Shown here piece by piece: positions 1 to 8,751 of a stretch of DNA of 64,000 nucleotides. How positions within the stretch are numbered: the first letter of the stretch is position 1; each line of letters opens with the position of its first letter. The notes below the pieces were generated by a model. The model had not been told where the DNA came from. It was given only the letters and a program-made list of their open reading frames with translations, and searched no databases. Origin of the DNA: Polyangium mundeleinium (lineage in GTDB: Bacteria > Myxococcota_A > Polyangia > Polyangiales > Polyangiaceae); contig NZ_JAQNDO010000001.1 in the NCBI RefSeq assembly GCF_028369105.1, positions 6,976,501 through 7,040,500 on the forward strand, written 5' to 3'. A program made the translations under genes and the position numbers.

Positions 1-1062
1 GGCGTGGTCTTCGGTCTGTTCCGCAACGCCAAACCCGATGAGCAGATGGAGGGCGGCCACGAGCGGATGATCGAGTACCTGGAGCCGACGAGCATCCCGT
101 GGTTCGGCGGCGAGCGGCTCCTGCACAGGCTCGCCTACCGGATCTACGTGGCCGCGGAGGCGAGCGTGAACGCGGCGCGCGTGCCCTTTGATCGGCCGAG
201 CGAGGAGACCCCCGTGGGCGCGCTCGAGCACCTGCTCGTCGCAAGTCCGGAAGGGCGTGCGAACGCCGAGGTCTTGAAGGACGCGATCCGGCCGCTGCTC
301 GAAGGCGGCGACGCGCGCCCGCCCAAGTCGATCAAGCTCGCCACGCTCGACGGTCCGTTCTTCGACTTCCCGCTCGAAGTGGATCGGCAGGCGATCGCGG
401 CAGAGATCGACGGCTGGTTCTCCGAGGCCGTGGAGGAGGTGCGCGTGGGCCTGGAGAAGGCGCTCGAGAAGATCGGGCGCGATCCGGATCCCTACGACGG
501 CCTGCGCGTGATGCTCGGCGGTCGCATGAGCATGCACCCGGCGCTGCTCGACAAACTCACGGCGACCTTGCCGAAGAACGTGAAGATCCACCGGTTCATC
601 GAGCCCGATCGGCTGAACCTCGGCGCGCCAACCGTGAAGACGGCCTGCGCACTCGGCGCCCTCGCGATGCGCTTCGAACGCATCGGCGCAAGCGTGCGCG
701 CCGAGAAGCGCGACACCTTCAAGTACCGCGTGGGCCGCAACCGCCACGGCCAGCTCGCCGACGTGCTCGATCCGTCCGTCGAGTACGACGTGTGGCGCGA
801 GGTCGGCGCATGCACGAAGCCAAACGTCGAGGTGCTGTACATGCGCGCCGAGGACGACGGCGAAGTCGCAGCCGACGATCCGCGCGTGGAGATCGCAATC
901 TGCAAGCTCGGCGCGACAGCCGTCGGGCAGCGCATCTACATGCGCGCAGTGGGTCCGATCCGCGTCGAGGTGAGCGTCGGGCCGCCCGGCGGCGAGCCCG
1001 CCGCAGGCGCGCCGGTGTGGTGGATCGATCTGAAGGAAAACCTCGCGCGGCCGAAGGCGTAG
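1..1062 (+). CDS. Actin/Hsp70-fold ATPase-like protein, C-terminal part (5' end outside window)
   Basis: The frame is open to the left edge, so the gene probably starts outside the window; the first internal start codon is GTG at 4. About 353 residues are visible. Near residue 165 the sequence VMLGGRMSMHP resembles the second phosphate-binding glycine turn of Hsp70/actin-fold ATPases, and a GALAM helix follows about 45 residues later. The last ~130 residues match nothing I recognise. The assignment rests on one motif and is tentative. The stop codon lies 15 nt before the first hairpin of a composite repeat (1076-1411), which may form the 3' end of this mRNA. Confidence 0.5.
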   Translation, partial: GVVFGLFRNAKPDEQMEGGHERMIEYLEPTSIPWFGGERLLHRLAYRIYVAAEASVNAARVPFDRPSEETPVGALEHLLVASPEGRANAEVLKDAIRPLLEGGDARPPKSIKLATLDGPFFDFPLEVDRQAIAAEIDGWFSEAVEEVRVGLEKALEKIGRDPDPYDGLRVMLGGRMSMHPALLDKLTATLPKNVKIHRFIEPDRLNLGAPTVKTACALGALAMRFERIGASVRAEKRDTFKYRVGRNRHGQLADVLDPSVEYDVWREVGACTKPNVEVLYMRAEDDGEVAADDPRVEIAICKLGATAVGQRIYMRAVGPIRVEVSVGPPGGEPAAGAPVWWIDLKENLARPKA

Positions 1063-1075
1063 ATTTTAGGCGCTG

Positions 1076-1411
1076 CGCCGGGGTTTCACCCCGGGGCCCC
1101 GACCAGGGGTTGTCCACCCCTGGACCCGGACCAGCGCAAGCGCTGGACGCGGGGTCGATGAACTGCGCATCGCGCAGTTCATCGAACAGCCAGGGTCAAG
1201 ACCGGCGACGATCCTGCCAACCAACACGGCAGCGCTGCAGGTTCAACCAGCAACGCGCCCGCTGCCGGCTTGAAATCCACCTTCAAGGTCTTGCCACCGG
1301 CCCGTTGGAAGAACTGCGCGGAGCGCAGTTCTTCCACCCTCGGTCCAGGCCGTGCCTGGTTCGGGTCGAGGGGCGAACAGCCCCCGCGGGGTCCGGGGCA
1401 GCGCCCCGGCG
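1076..1411. repeat. Composite hairpin repeat, copy A: inverted pair of four-hairpin modules between convergent genes
   Basis: The left module contains H1 1078-1094 (CCGGGG/CCCCGG), H2 1103-1123 (CCAGGGG/CCCCTGG), H3 1131-1146 (CCAGCGC/GCGCTGG) and H4 1155-1185, a perfect 14-bp stem with loop ATC. The right module repeats the same elements in reverse order on the other strand: H4' 1306-1336 (perfect 14-bp stem, loop GGA), H3' 1345-1359 (CCAGGC/GCCTGG), H2' 1370-1384 and H1' 1393-1409. About 120 bp of unstructured sequence separates them. The plus-strand gene ends at 1062 and the minus-strand gene ends at 1465, so each transcript reads H1, H2, H3, H4 in that order. Related copies lie at 12600, 45781 and 54184. 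A role in termination or 3'-end protection is inferred. Confidence 0.9.
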
Positions 1412-1464
1412 CAGCGGCCCCAAGAAGCTCCCCATCCTCAGCCCTCGCGGAAGAGGGACAAACC

Positions 1465-2691
1465 TCACGGGCTGCGGCGCGTGACGTAGAAGAAGTCGCG
1501 CGGGGAGGGGTCCTTCACGTAGTCGTGTGCGCGGTAGTCGACGTGCGGCACGAGGGATGAGGCGACGCGGCGCTCTGCGGCGGGCGGGTGCTCGAAGAGC
1601 AAGAAGCGCGGATAGGCGTAGTTCACGTCGAGCTGCGCTGCGTCGCGCGCGCCTGCGGCCTTCATCGCGCGCGCCAAGGATTGCGCCGTGACGGCCTCGC
1701 CGAGTGCGTAGAAGAGCGTGCGCCCTGCGGCGTCGATGCCGATCGCGGACCTGCGGATCACCGTCTCGCCGCTGACCGTCGCGCCCCAGTTCTTGTTGTA
1801 CTCGGTGAGCTTCGTGTTGAGCTCGCCGCCTTCGACGAGGCATGCGGGCGTTTGCCGGTACGCTGCCATCTGCGCCTCGGTGGGCGCGAGCGTGGGCCAG
1901 GTGCCGATGCGGATCGTGTTGTCGCGGTAGAGCCCCACCGTGCAGGCGATGTCGCGTGGGGGCAGGAACGTCTTGCCCCCGATCATCATCCCGTATTGCC
2001 CGTGCAGCGCCTTGAAGCCGCCGTTGAAGGCTGCGATGAGGTCCGGATGCTCGGTGGCCGGGACGAGGCCGGGGCGCTCCGAGAGCGGCACGTTCTGGGA
2101 GACGGGCTCGGTCGTGCCTGCGACGAGGCGGACCACGACGCGCGTCAGGTCCATGGCGACGACGGCCACTGCGGCGAAGCCACGCTTCGGATCGGGGTGG
2201 ACCACGCCCTTGACCATCACGGGCGGCTCGCCTGCGCGGCTGCCGTCCTGCATCACGAGCCATGTCCCGTCGCCCGTCGCCGCGACGTTCGTGAAGGGCG
2301 GCTCGAAGCGTGGCGGGGGGAAGCTCGGGGCTTCGGGCGCGGAGGCGTCGGCGATGTCGGCCTTTGCGGGCACGACCTCGGGCGCGGGGGCGGCTGGCAG
2401 GGCGGCCGAGGCCGAGGCTGGGGCCTCCCAGAACGTCGTGGGGGCCTCGTCCCCGTGACGCCAGACGTTGACGCGGTCGGCGAGCCCGTAGGCTGTGTCC
2501 TCGATCCACGCGACCACGGAGGGGCCGAGCACCGCGCGCACGCCGTCCGCGAGTGCGGGGCCGAAGCCCGGCACGTTGTGGATCGCCCACCACGTCGCCC
2601 CCCCCGCGACGAGCGTCACGCCGAGGCCGATGCCCACGCGCCGTCGCCAGCGCCGCGGCTTCTTCTTCTTTTCTGTCTCGGGGGCGGTCAC
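1465..2691 (-). CDS. Membrane-anchored phosphodiester-glycosidase-like protein (NAGPA/DUF2233 type)
   Basis: From the GTG at 2691 the protein has 408 residues: a basic N-terminus, one membrane segment (about residues 17-37), a Pro/Ala-rich linker, then a globular domain. The stretches AAFNGGFKALHGQYGMMIGG and, later, SAIGIDAAGRTLFYALG followed by LDVNYA resemble the phosphodiester glycosidase fold (NAGPA/DUF2233), whose members act on sugar phosphodiesters or exopolysaccharide. This predicts an enzyme facing the periplasm, anchored in the inner membrane. A TTG at 2730 is an alternative start; GTG 2691 is preferred because it gives a short basic lead before the membrane helix. It ends 56 bp from hairpin H1' of repeat copy A. 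The substrate is unknown. Confidence 0.6.
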   Translation of the reverse strand: MTAPETEKKKKPRRWRRRVGIGLGVTLVAGGATWWAIHNVPGFGPALADGVRAVLGPSVVAWIEDTAYGLADRVNVWRHGDEAPTTFWEAPASASAALPAAPAPEVVPAKADIADASAPEAPSFPPPRFEPPFTNVAATGDGTWLVMQDGSRAGEPPVMVKGVVHPDPKRGFAAVAVVAMDLTRVVVRLVAGTTEPVSQNVPLSERPGLVPATEHPDLIAAFNGGFKALHGQYGMMIGGKTFLPPRDIACTVGLYRDNTIRIGTWPTLAPTEAQMAAYRQTPACLVEGGELNTKLTEYNKNWGATVSGETVIRRSAIGIDAAGRTLFYALGEAVTAQSLARAMKAAGARDAAQLDVNYAYPRFLLFEHPPAAERRVASSLVPHVDYRAHDYVKDPSPRDFFYVTRRSP

Positions 2692-2752
2692 GGGGCCGGG
2701 AGGGTAGCCCAGGACGAGCCGAGGACCCAAGCGGAGGCGTGTATGCCGAGCT

Positions 2753-3241
2753 TCAGACGACCTGACCGTGGGCCATCGTTTTCGGGCCGTCCTTGAACAG
2801 GATCTCGACCTTGCCGCGATCGATCACGCGGGCGACGACGCCGTCGCCGAACTTCGGGTGACGGACGAGCTCGCCCGGGCCGAGCGTGAGCGTGACGCGG
2901 TAGGGCTTGAAGGCGCCCATGGGCTGGCCGGCGATCGCGTGCTCCCACTGCACCGTCTGGTCACGCTCGCGTTGCGCGGCGGCGCTCGCGCGGCCGCTCG
3001 AGGTCTTGCGCTCTTCGCCGCCCTCGCGCTTCGTGGCTCCGGCGGCCTTCGTCTTCGGCGCCAGCGGCGCGAGCTTCTCGCTCTTCGGGCGGCGGTAGAG
3101 GTGATGGGAGCCGCACGTCTTGCACTCGACCTTCTTCACCTCGTCACCGACCATGGCGATGATGCGGTGAGTCAGGTCAAGCTTGCATTTCGTGCAATAA
3201 GAATCGATCTCGCCACCGGTCTTCGGCTTCTTCGTGATCAC
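2753..3241 (-). CDS. Zinc-ribbon protein with a C-terminal small beta-barrel-like domain
   Basis: This 162-residue protein has two CxxC pairs near the N-terminus (CTKC and CKTC, about residues 16-44), giving a four-cysteine zinc ribbon. A charged Lys/Ala linker follows. The C-terminal segment GELVRHPKFGDGVVARV resembles the Tudor-like beta-barrels (DUF3553, CarD-like) found on nucleic-acid-acting proteins. That suggests binding to DNA, RNA or RNA polymerase, but this is inference. The start ATG overlaps the stop of the upstream gene (3238-3798) by 4 nt, so the two are translationally coupled. Confidence 0.65.
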   Translation of the reverse strand: MITKKPKTGGEIDSYCTKCKLDLTHRIIAMVGDEVKKVECKTCGSHHLYRRPKSEKLAPLAPKTKAAGATKREGGEERKTSSGRASAAAQRERDQTVQWEHAIAGQPMGAFKPYRVTLTLGPGELVRHPKFGDGVVARVIDRGKVEILFKDGPKTMAHGQVV

Positions 3242-3798
3242 GTACCCTCGCGTCTTCTGCGCTCGCGCCGCGTCTCTTTTCCTCGGTCCTTGACCGTCAC
3301 CTGCGCGGAGACGGACGGCTTCGGCAAGCCCTTCTGCCCCTCCGCTGCCCCTGCCTCGTCCTCCTCTGGCTCGCCTCCGTCTTCCTCCTCGGCGGAAGGT
3401 TTTTCGGCGGCGCGCGCGTCGTTCGGGACGAAGCGGATCTCCGTCTTGATCTCGAACGAGAGCTTCGTGAGCACCTTCGTCAGCTCGTCGGCGAACTGCG
3501 TGTGTTCGAGGACGTCGCGGATTTCCTTCGCGACGACGCGGTACAGACCGGTCTTCGTGTCGTCGATCTGATGGTAGAGGTAGTTCAAGACCTCCTTCGG
3601 CAGCTTCATGTCCCCCACGAAATGCCGAAGGGTGTCGGGGCCTTCACTCAGCTTGCCGACGCCGGTCTCGACGGCGCGCTCGACGGCGCGCTTGAGCAGC
3701 TCTGGAATGGCACGATCGAACGTGCGCCGCCGCTCCGTCTCCGGCTTCTCCCCCTCGGGCGGCTCTTCACGGCTCGGAAGATCGTCGATGTCGCCCAT
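3238..3798 (-). CDS. Conserved-looking hypothetical protein, charged C-terminus
   Basis: From ATG 3798 this has 186 residues; a GTG at 3810 would add four. The central part (about residues 25-110) is predicted helical, for instance ELLKRAVERAVETGVGKL and LPKEVLNYLYHQIDDTKTGL. The C-terminal third is rich in Glu, Ala and Arg and looks disordered. No enzymatic motif or signal peptide is visible. It overlaps the downstream zinc-ribbon gene by 4 nt, so both products probably act together. I do not recognise the family. Confidence 0.7.
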   Translation of the reverse strand: MGDIDDLPSREEPPEGEKPETERRRTFDRAIPELLKRAVERAVETGVGKLSEGPDTLRHFVGDMKLPKEVLNYLYHQIDDTKTGLYRVVAKEIRDVLEHTQFADELTKVLTKLSFEIKTEIRFVPNDARAAEKPSAEEEDGGEPEEDEAGAAEGQKGLPKPSVSAQVTVKDRGKETRRERRRREGT

Positions 3799-3831
3799 CC
3801 GCCGGCTCACTAGCCAGGAAGGGGGCCTTCG

Positions 3832-4596
3832 TCAATCGGACATCGACACACGGAGCGCCCAAACCTCGGCGACGACCTTTCCTTTTCCGCGCCGGGCGGC
3901 AAGCTCCACTGTCAGGGTATCGTCTTCCAGAGGACAAAACGGCCGATCGGGCTGGACGATGGGCCACCGATCCTCGCCGTGATCCGCGGCGATCGACGTG
4001 CCTCGGCTCGATCGCACCACGACGTCGAGGTCGGTCACGTTCGGATCGGCGACGGCAAAGATCCGATAACACTCACCTTTTTTCGCTTCGAGCGGAAACG
4101 GTACCGGCGCGCCCCCCTCGGCGACCTCCGCCTCCACCGGCTCCTTCGTGAACCGTCGCATCCCGTTCTCCGGACCACAAAGCATCGCCAGGCGCGTGAG
4201 ATCCTTCCGCGGATCCCCTTCGAGTCGAAAGTTGCCGTAACAGCGGATCCAGGGGCCTCCCACACGAACGGGCGAGACGATGGGGTCCTCGTTTCGCGCG
4301 GCCGGGCCTGCTTCGGCGGCGCCGCCGTCGGGGTCGGCCGGGGCCTCGCCGAGCATCGAGGGCGGGAGCTTGGGCAGGGGCGGGGTCGGAGGCGGGGCGT
4401 CGGGCGCGGAGGCGGCGCCGCCGGCCTGCTCCCAGGGGCGCGGGCGCTCGCGACAGCCGGCGAGGAGGGTGAGGCTCGCGAGCGCGGCTAGGAGGAGGAA
4501 GAGGAGGCGCGCGCGGGCACGTCGCGGGTTTGGCCGGCCAAGGTTCTGCGCTAGAGTCCCGGCCCGATGAACATCTTCGCCGAACGCCGCAAGCAA
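3832..4596 (-). CDS. Probable lipoprotein (start uncertain)
   Basis: The frame encodes a lipoprotein signal with hydrophobic core LLFLLLAALASLTLLAGC, whose Cys would be the lipidated residue. A Pro/Ala/Gly-rich linker and a globular domain of about 150 residues follow, including VRVGGPWIRCYGNF and GECYRIFAVADPNVTDLDVVV. The latter resembles periplasmic domains repeated in myxobacterial lipoproteins, but I cannot name it. The start is unclear: the first usable codon upstream of the signal is TTG 4596, which overlaps the divergent pepP start by about 30 nt. No ATG or GTG lies nearer in frame. Confidence 0.65.
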   Translation of the reverse strand: MLAAFGEDVHRAGTLAQNLGRPNPRRARARLLFLLLAALASLTLLAGCRERPRPWEQAGGAASAPDAPPPTPPLPKLPPSMLGEAPADPDGGAAEAGPAARNEDPIVSPVRVGGPWIRCYGNFRLEGDPRKDLTRLAMLCGPENGMRRFTKEPVEAEVAEGGAPVPFPLEAKKGECYRIFAVADPNVTDLDVVVRSSRGTSIAADHGEDRWPIVQPDRPFCPLEDDTLTVELAARRGKGKVVAEVWALRVSMSD

Positions 4597-5868
4597 CTGC
4601 TCGAGCGACTGCAAGGCGTGCTCGTTCTTCCGGCGGCGCCGGAGCTCATCCGCAACAACAGCGTCCACCACGAGTACCGCCAGGACTCCGACTTCCACTA
4701 CCTCACGGGCTTCGGCGAGCCCGAGGCCGTGCTCCTTCTGGCCCCGAAGCACCCGGAACACAAGGTGGTTCTGTTCGTGCGCAAGCGGGATCCGGAGCGC
4801 GAGAAGTACGACGGGGCCCGCGCGGGCGTGGAGGGCGCGAAGGCCGCGTTCGGCGCGGACGCGGCGTTCACCATCGACCAGCTCGACGACAAGCTCCTCG
4901 ACTACCTCGAGGGCTACCACAGGCTCTACTACAAGCTCGGCCAGAGCCGGTCCCTCGACGATCGCGTGCTCCGCGCGCGGGAGCTCCTCCGGATGAAGGG
5001 GACGCGGACCAAGAAGACGTGGCCGACGGAGATCGTGGAGCCGGGCAACGTGCTGCACGAGATGCGCGCGGTGAAGTCGGAAGCGGAGCTCGGCTTCATG
5101 CGACGCGCCGCGGCGATCACGCGCGAAGCTCACCTCGGGTCGATGCGGCTCGCGGCGCCGGGTCGCTACGAGTACGAGGTCGAAGCGCAGATCCGCGAGG
5201 TGTTCCGGAGGAACGGCGCGGAACGCACCGCGTACACGCCCATCGTGGGCGCCGGGCCGAACGCGACGATCCTGCACTACCACGCGAACCGGAAGCAGCT
5301 CGTCGACGGAGAGCTGCTGCTCATCGATGCAGGATGCGAGTACGAGTACTACGCGTCCGACGTGACGCGGACGTTCCCCGTGAACGGGACATTTTCGCCC
5401 GTGCAGCGGAGGCTTTACGAGATCGTGCTCGCCGCGCAGATGGCCGCGATCGAGGCCGTGAAGCCGGGCGTGACGGTGGACGCGCTGCACGACATCACGG
5501 TGCGGACGCTCGTCGAGGGCTTCGTTCGCGAGGGGCTGCTCTCGGGTGACGTGAACGAGATCATCGAGAAAGAGACGTACAAGCGGCTCTACCCGCACCG
5601 CACGAGCCACTGGCTCGGCATGGACGTGCACGACGTGGGACACTACTACCGCGACGGCGAGGCGCGCCCGCTCGAGCCCGGGATGGTGCTGACGATCGAG
5701 CCGGGGATTTACGTGGCGCCGGACGACGAGAAGGCGCCCGCGGAATACCGTGGGATCGGCATCCGGATCGAGGACGACATCCTGGTCACGGCCACAGGCT
5801 ACGAGAACCTGACGGCCGACATCCCGAAGGCGCCGGACGAGGTCGAGCGCGCCTGTCGAGACGCTTGA
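4567..5868 (+). CDS. pepP: Xaa-Pro aminopeptidase (aminopeptidase P)
   Basis: This 433-residue protein is the usual length for the family and carries both domains. The N-terminal creatinase-like domain contains HHEYRQDSDFHYLTGF. The C-terminal pita-bread metallopeptidase has the five metal ligands in order: two Asp in LLIDAGCEYEYYASDVTRTF, His in HRTSHWLGMDVHDVG, Glu in LTIEPGIYV and Glu in GIRIEDDILVT. It cleaves the N-terminal residue from peptides with proline in second position, in the cytoplasm, using two Mn or similar ions. The stop codon overlaps the TTG start of mutY, so the two are probably cotranscribed. Confidence 0.95.
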   Translation: MNIFAERRKQLLERLQGVLVLPAAPELIRNNSVHHEYRQDSDFHYLTGFGEPEAVLLLAPKHPEHKVVLFVRKRDPEREKYDGARAGVEGAKAAFGADAAFTIDQLDDKLLDYLEGYHRLYYKLGQSRSLDDRVLRARELLRMKGTRTKKTWPTEIVEPGNVLHEMRAVKSEAELGFMRRAAAITREAHLGSMRLAAPGRYEYEVEAQIREVFRRNGAERTAYTPIVGAGPNATILHYHANRKQLVDGELLLIDAGCEYEYYASDVTRTFPVNGTFSPVQRRLYEIVLAAQMAAIEAVKPGVTVDALHDITVRTLVEGFVREGLLSGDVNEIIEKETYKRLYPHRTSHWLGMDVHDVGHYYRDGEARPLEPGMVLTIEPGIYVAPDDEKAPAEYRGIGIRIEDDILVTATGYENLTADIPKAPDEVERACRDA

Positions 5869-7001
5869 AGCAAACAACGAAGGGCCGCGCGGCGGAAGCG
5901 GCGACGCGCGAGGCGACGCTCGCCATCGAGCTCAAGGGCTGGTTCCGCAAGAGCGCGCGGGATCTGCCGTGGCGCAGGACGCGGGATCCCTACGCGATCT
6001 GGCTCTCCGAGGTGATGCTGCAACAGACGCGCGTGGAGACGGTGATCCCGTACTACGAGCGGTTCTTGCAGCGATTTCCGGACATGCGGGCGCTCGCGTC
6101 CGCCGAGATCGACGAGGTGCTCTCGCTCTGGAGCGGCCTCGGCTACTACCGGCGCGCGCGGGAGCTGCATCGCTGCGCGCAGGAGGTCGCTTCGATACAC
6201 GGCGGCGTGTTCCCTGCGGAGGCCGAGGAGCTGCGGAAGCTGCGCGGGATCGGCCCGTACACCGCGGGCGCCGTGTCGAGCATCGCGTTCGACAGGCCCG
6301 CGGCGCTCGTGGACGGCAACGTCGCGCGGGTGCTCGCGCGCCTCGAAGCGATCGAGGACGACGTGAAGAGCACGGCGGGCCTGAAGCGCATCTGGGGCGT
6401 GGCGGAGCGGCTCGTCCCACGGGAGGAGCCCGGCGCGTGGAACCAGGCGCTGATGGAGCTCGGCGCGACGATCTGCACGCCGCAAAACCCGGCATGCCTG
6501 ATCTGCCCGGTGCGCGACGCGTGTGCGGCGCGGGCGCAGGGCAGGGAGCGCGAGCTGCCGATCGTGGGGGAGAAACGAGCGTCGCCGCGCGTGGCGATGG
6601 TCGCGGCCGTGGTGGAGCACGAGGGGCGCTTCTTGTTCGCGCGGCGCAAGGAGGGAGGGCTGTTCGGCGGGTTGTGGGAGCCGCCGATGGTCGAGGCGCG
6701 GACGGCCGAGGACGCAAAGCCTTCCCTCCGCGGCGCGGGCGTCGCGCTGGAGGCGAAGCTCACGGAGGTGGGGCGCGTCGAGCACGTGCTCACGCACCGC
6801 GAGCTCGACGTGCTCGTGCTCCGCGCACGCGCGGATCGGCCCTGGCCCCTCGAAGCGCCGACGACGGCGCCCTACGAGCGGCTCGCGTGGATGGAGCGAG
6901 CCGCCGAGGGCGTGGGTGTCTCGACGCTGGCGCGCAAGATCCTCGCGGCGGCGAAGCCGGAGAAGAAGGGCGCGACGCGCAAGAAGAAGGCCCGCGCGTA
7001 A
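5865..7001 (+). CDS. mutY: A/G-specific adenine DNA glycosylase
   Basis: MutY removes adenine mispaired with 8-oxoguanine. The sequence shows the catalytic Glu in SEVMLQQTRV, the helix-hairpin-helix LRGIGPYTAGAV, the Asp in VDGNVARV and the [4Fe-4S] loop CTPQNPACLICPVRDAC (spacing 6-2-5). The C-terminal MutT-like domain that recognises 8-oxoG begins near residue 240 (VAMVAAVVEHEGRFLFAR). The start is TTG 5865, overlapping the pepP stop. The last ~15 residues form a Lys/Arg tail (EKKGATRKKKARA), which is not typical of the family and resembles the tail on Nth in this window. Confidence 0.95.
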   Translation: MKQTTKGRAAEAATREATLAIELKGWFRKSARDLPWRRTRDPYAIWLSEVMLQQTRVETVIPYYERFLQRFPDMRALASAEIDEVLSLWSGLGYYRRARELHRCAQEVASIHGGVFPAEAEELRKLRGIGPYTAGAVSSIAFDRPAALVDGNVARVLARLEAIEDDVKSTAGLKRIWGVAERLVPREEPGAWNQALMELGATICTPQNPACLICPVRDACAARAQGRERELPIVGEKRASPRVAMVAAVVEHEGRFLFARRKEGGLFGGLWEPPMVEARTAEDAKPSLRGAGVALEAKLTEVGRVEHVLTHRELDVLVLRARADRPWPLEAPTTAPYERLAWMERAAEGVGVSTLARKILAAAKPEKKGATRKKKARA

Positions 7002-7011
7002 CGCCCTCGGC

Positions 7012-7602
7012 TCACTCCGTGGGGCCTGCGCGCTTGCGCGAGGCGGGTTTGTCCCGTTCGCGTGGATCCTCCATCCTCGTACGATCGTCCTCCGAGAAGT
7101 ACACGTCCTCGGCCTCGGCGCCGATCTCCTCGACGAGGAACGGCGTCTCGAGGTCCTGTCCCTCGTCCGACAAGATCACGTCGCTCATGTCGCGGCCGCG
7201 CGTCGCGCCTTCGAGGAACTCGGCCCCGAGATCGCCGGCGAGATCGGCTGCCGCGTCGGCATTGTCGGGATCGAACGAGAAGCCTTCGCTCACCTGATCG
7301 TTCGGGTGATGTCGGAAAACGCGGTCGCTGTCGTCGAGCGTGTGCACGGGCTCGTCCATCGCGTTGGCCGGGTGCACCTTGCCCGGCAGAGGCGGCGCGG
7401 CGAACTCGTCGAGGTCTTCGAGCACGGGACGCGGGGGCCTCTCGTCGAACGACATCCCCGCGCGCCGCGAGGGGGTGTCGCCGTAGCGGTGTTCGCTGCT
7501 GCGTACGCTCGATGCGGGGGGCGGAGCCTGGGTGGACGGGGCGGCCGCCCGTGCGTGTTTCGCCCCGGATCGGGCCGGCTTGAGAGATTTGTTGCTGCTC
7601 AC
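7012..7602 (-). CDS. Acidic low-complexity hypothetical protein
   Basis: This 196-residue frame (GTG start at 7602) runs convergent to mutY, 10 bp from its stop. The first 50 residues are basic and Ala/Pro-rich. The remainder is rich in Asp and Glu with little predicted structure, for example HPNDQVSEGFSFDPDNADAA. No signal peptide, membrane segment or known domain is visible. Codon use (G/C in third position) fits a real gene. Function unknown. Confidence 0.6.
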   Translation of the reverse strand: MSSNKSLKPARSGAKHARAAAPSTQAPPPASSVRSSEHRYGDTPSRRAGMSFDERPPRPVLEDLDEFAAPPLPGKVHPANAMDEPVHTLDDSDRVFRHHPNDQVSEGFSFDPDNADAAADLAGDLGAEFLEGATRGRDMSDVILSDEGQDLETPFLVEEIGAEAEDVYFSEDDRTRMEDPRERDKPASRKRAGPTE

Positions 7603-7684
7603 GCCGGGGCCGAATGCAAGAGTCGCGCGCGTGATTTGACGTGCGAAGAACGCACGTTACGCGGTAAGACCCAAGGGCCCCGAC

Positions 7685-8359
7685 ATGCGCGAAAAACGCC
7701 CGCGCCCCCGACGTTCGACGGCCCTCGTGACGACGTTCGCGACAGGGTGTGTCCTCGCCTGGGCCGGGACCGCGATCGCCGCCGAAGACGCGCCCGCCGC
7801 GCGGGGAGAAGACGCAGCCGGAGCGAGGCGCGCGCTCTACGAGGCCCTGTCGGCGCCGCCCAAGGGTTACGTGCGTGCGCTCGCCGGGCTCTCGTTCGGC
7901 GGCGGGCTTCGCTTCAACAACCCGTATCGGCTGGCCACGCAGCTCGGCGCGTCGGCGGAGTCGCCGAGCGCGACGGCGCCGTACACGACGCTCATGGGCG
8001 CGCTCGCGTTCGGGCCGCCCGACGGGTTGCAGCATGGAGGGATGCTGGGGCTCTCGTTTGCGCTGAGCGGCGTCGGGCAAACCGTGCTCACCCCCGGGTA
8101 CATCCTGATGTACCGCGGTCCGGGTCGGCTGCTCGCGTATGGTCGAGTTGGCCCGGAGATCCTGCTCTCGCCGGATCTGAACGTGGGCCTCACGGTCGCA
8201 GGAGGAGGCGCGTTCTTCGTGACGGGCGGGCTCGGGCTCGTCCTCGATGTGGCGGGCAGCCTGTTCTACGGGGCGAGCACGTGGGAGAAGAAGTACCCGG
8301 CGTACCCCGTGCTCTCGGCCTCGCTCGGCTTGATCGTCGACGTGGAGTTCTTGCCATGA
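7685..8359 (+). CDS. Secreted or outer-membrane protein of unknown family
   Basis: This 224-residue protein begins with a twin-Arg/basic n-region, a hydrophobic core and an AIAA-type signal peptidase I site near residue 33. The mature part alternates glycine-rich hydrophobic strands (LAGLSFGGGLRFNNPYRLA, LTVAGGGAFFVTGGLGLVL), as in small outer-membrane beta-barrels. It ends in an aromatic/hydrophobic segment, FLP. It is first in a tight operon: its stop overlaps the next ATG by 4 nt. A role at the outer membrane is inferred from the pattern only. Confidence 0.7.
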   Translation: MREKRPRPRRSTALVTTFATGCVLAWAGTAIAAEDAPAARGEDAAGARRALYEALSAPPKGYVRALAGLSFGGGLRFNNPYRLATQLGASAESPSATAPYTTLMGALAFGPPDGLQHGGMLGLSFALSGVGQTVLTPGYILMYRGPGRLLAYGRVGPEILLSPDLNVGLTVAGGGAFFVTGGLGLVLDVAGSLFYGASTWEKKYPAYPVLSASLGLIVDVEFLP

Positions 8360-8751
8360 AGCAGGCTCGCGTGATCGGCCGCATCGAAATCGCGCGCCTC
8401 GCGGCGATGCTCGTCCTCGTCGTCGCCGCGCCGACCGTGGGCGACATCGGGAGCTGCGGCGAAGCGCCCGCCGATCTCGACGCCGCCGCGTTCTTCCGCG
8501 AGAAGGCCGCGGTCGACTGCGCGCGTTGTGAGGAGTGCGGTTTTTCCACAGCGGCGTGCACGCGCGCCTGTGATCCGATGCAGCCTGCGCAATCGTTCCC
8601 CGAGGGCTGTTACCCCATCGTGCACGACGGCGACGTTTGTCTGCGCGCGCTCGAAGCGGCCTCGTGCGACACGTACGCGAGCTTCGTCGCGGATCAGGGC
8701 TCGACGATCTCGACCGAGTGCAACTTTTGTCCGCCGGAGGCGAAGCCGTGA
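8356..8751 (+). CDS. Small cysteine-rich secreted protein
   Basis: ATG 8356 overlaps the preceding stop (ATGA). The 131-residue product has a hydrophobic N-terminal segment (IARLAAMLVLVVAAPTVG), probably a signal peptide or anchor. It is followed by many cysteines, including CARCEECGF, CTRACDP, GCYP and CNFC near the C-terminus. The spacing suggests disulfides rather than a classical metal site. The next gene starts at GTG 8748, overlapping its stop. No family recognised. Confidence 0.75.
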   Translation: MKQARVIGRIEIARLAAMLVLVVAAPTVGDIGSCGEAPADLDAAAFFREKAAVDCARCEECGFSTAACTRACDPMQPAQSFPEGCYPIVHDGDVCLRALEAASCDTYASFVADQGSTISTECNFCPPEAKP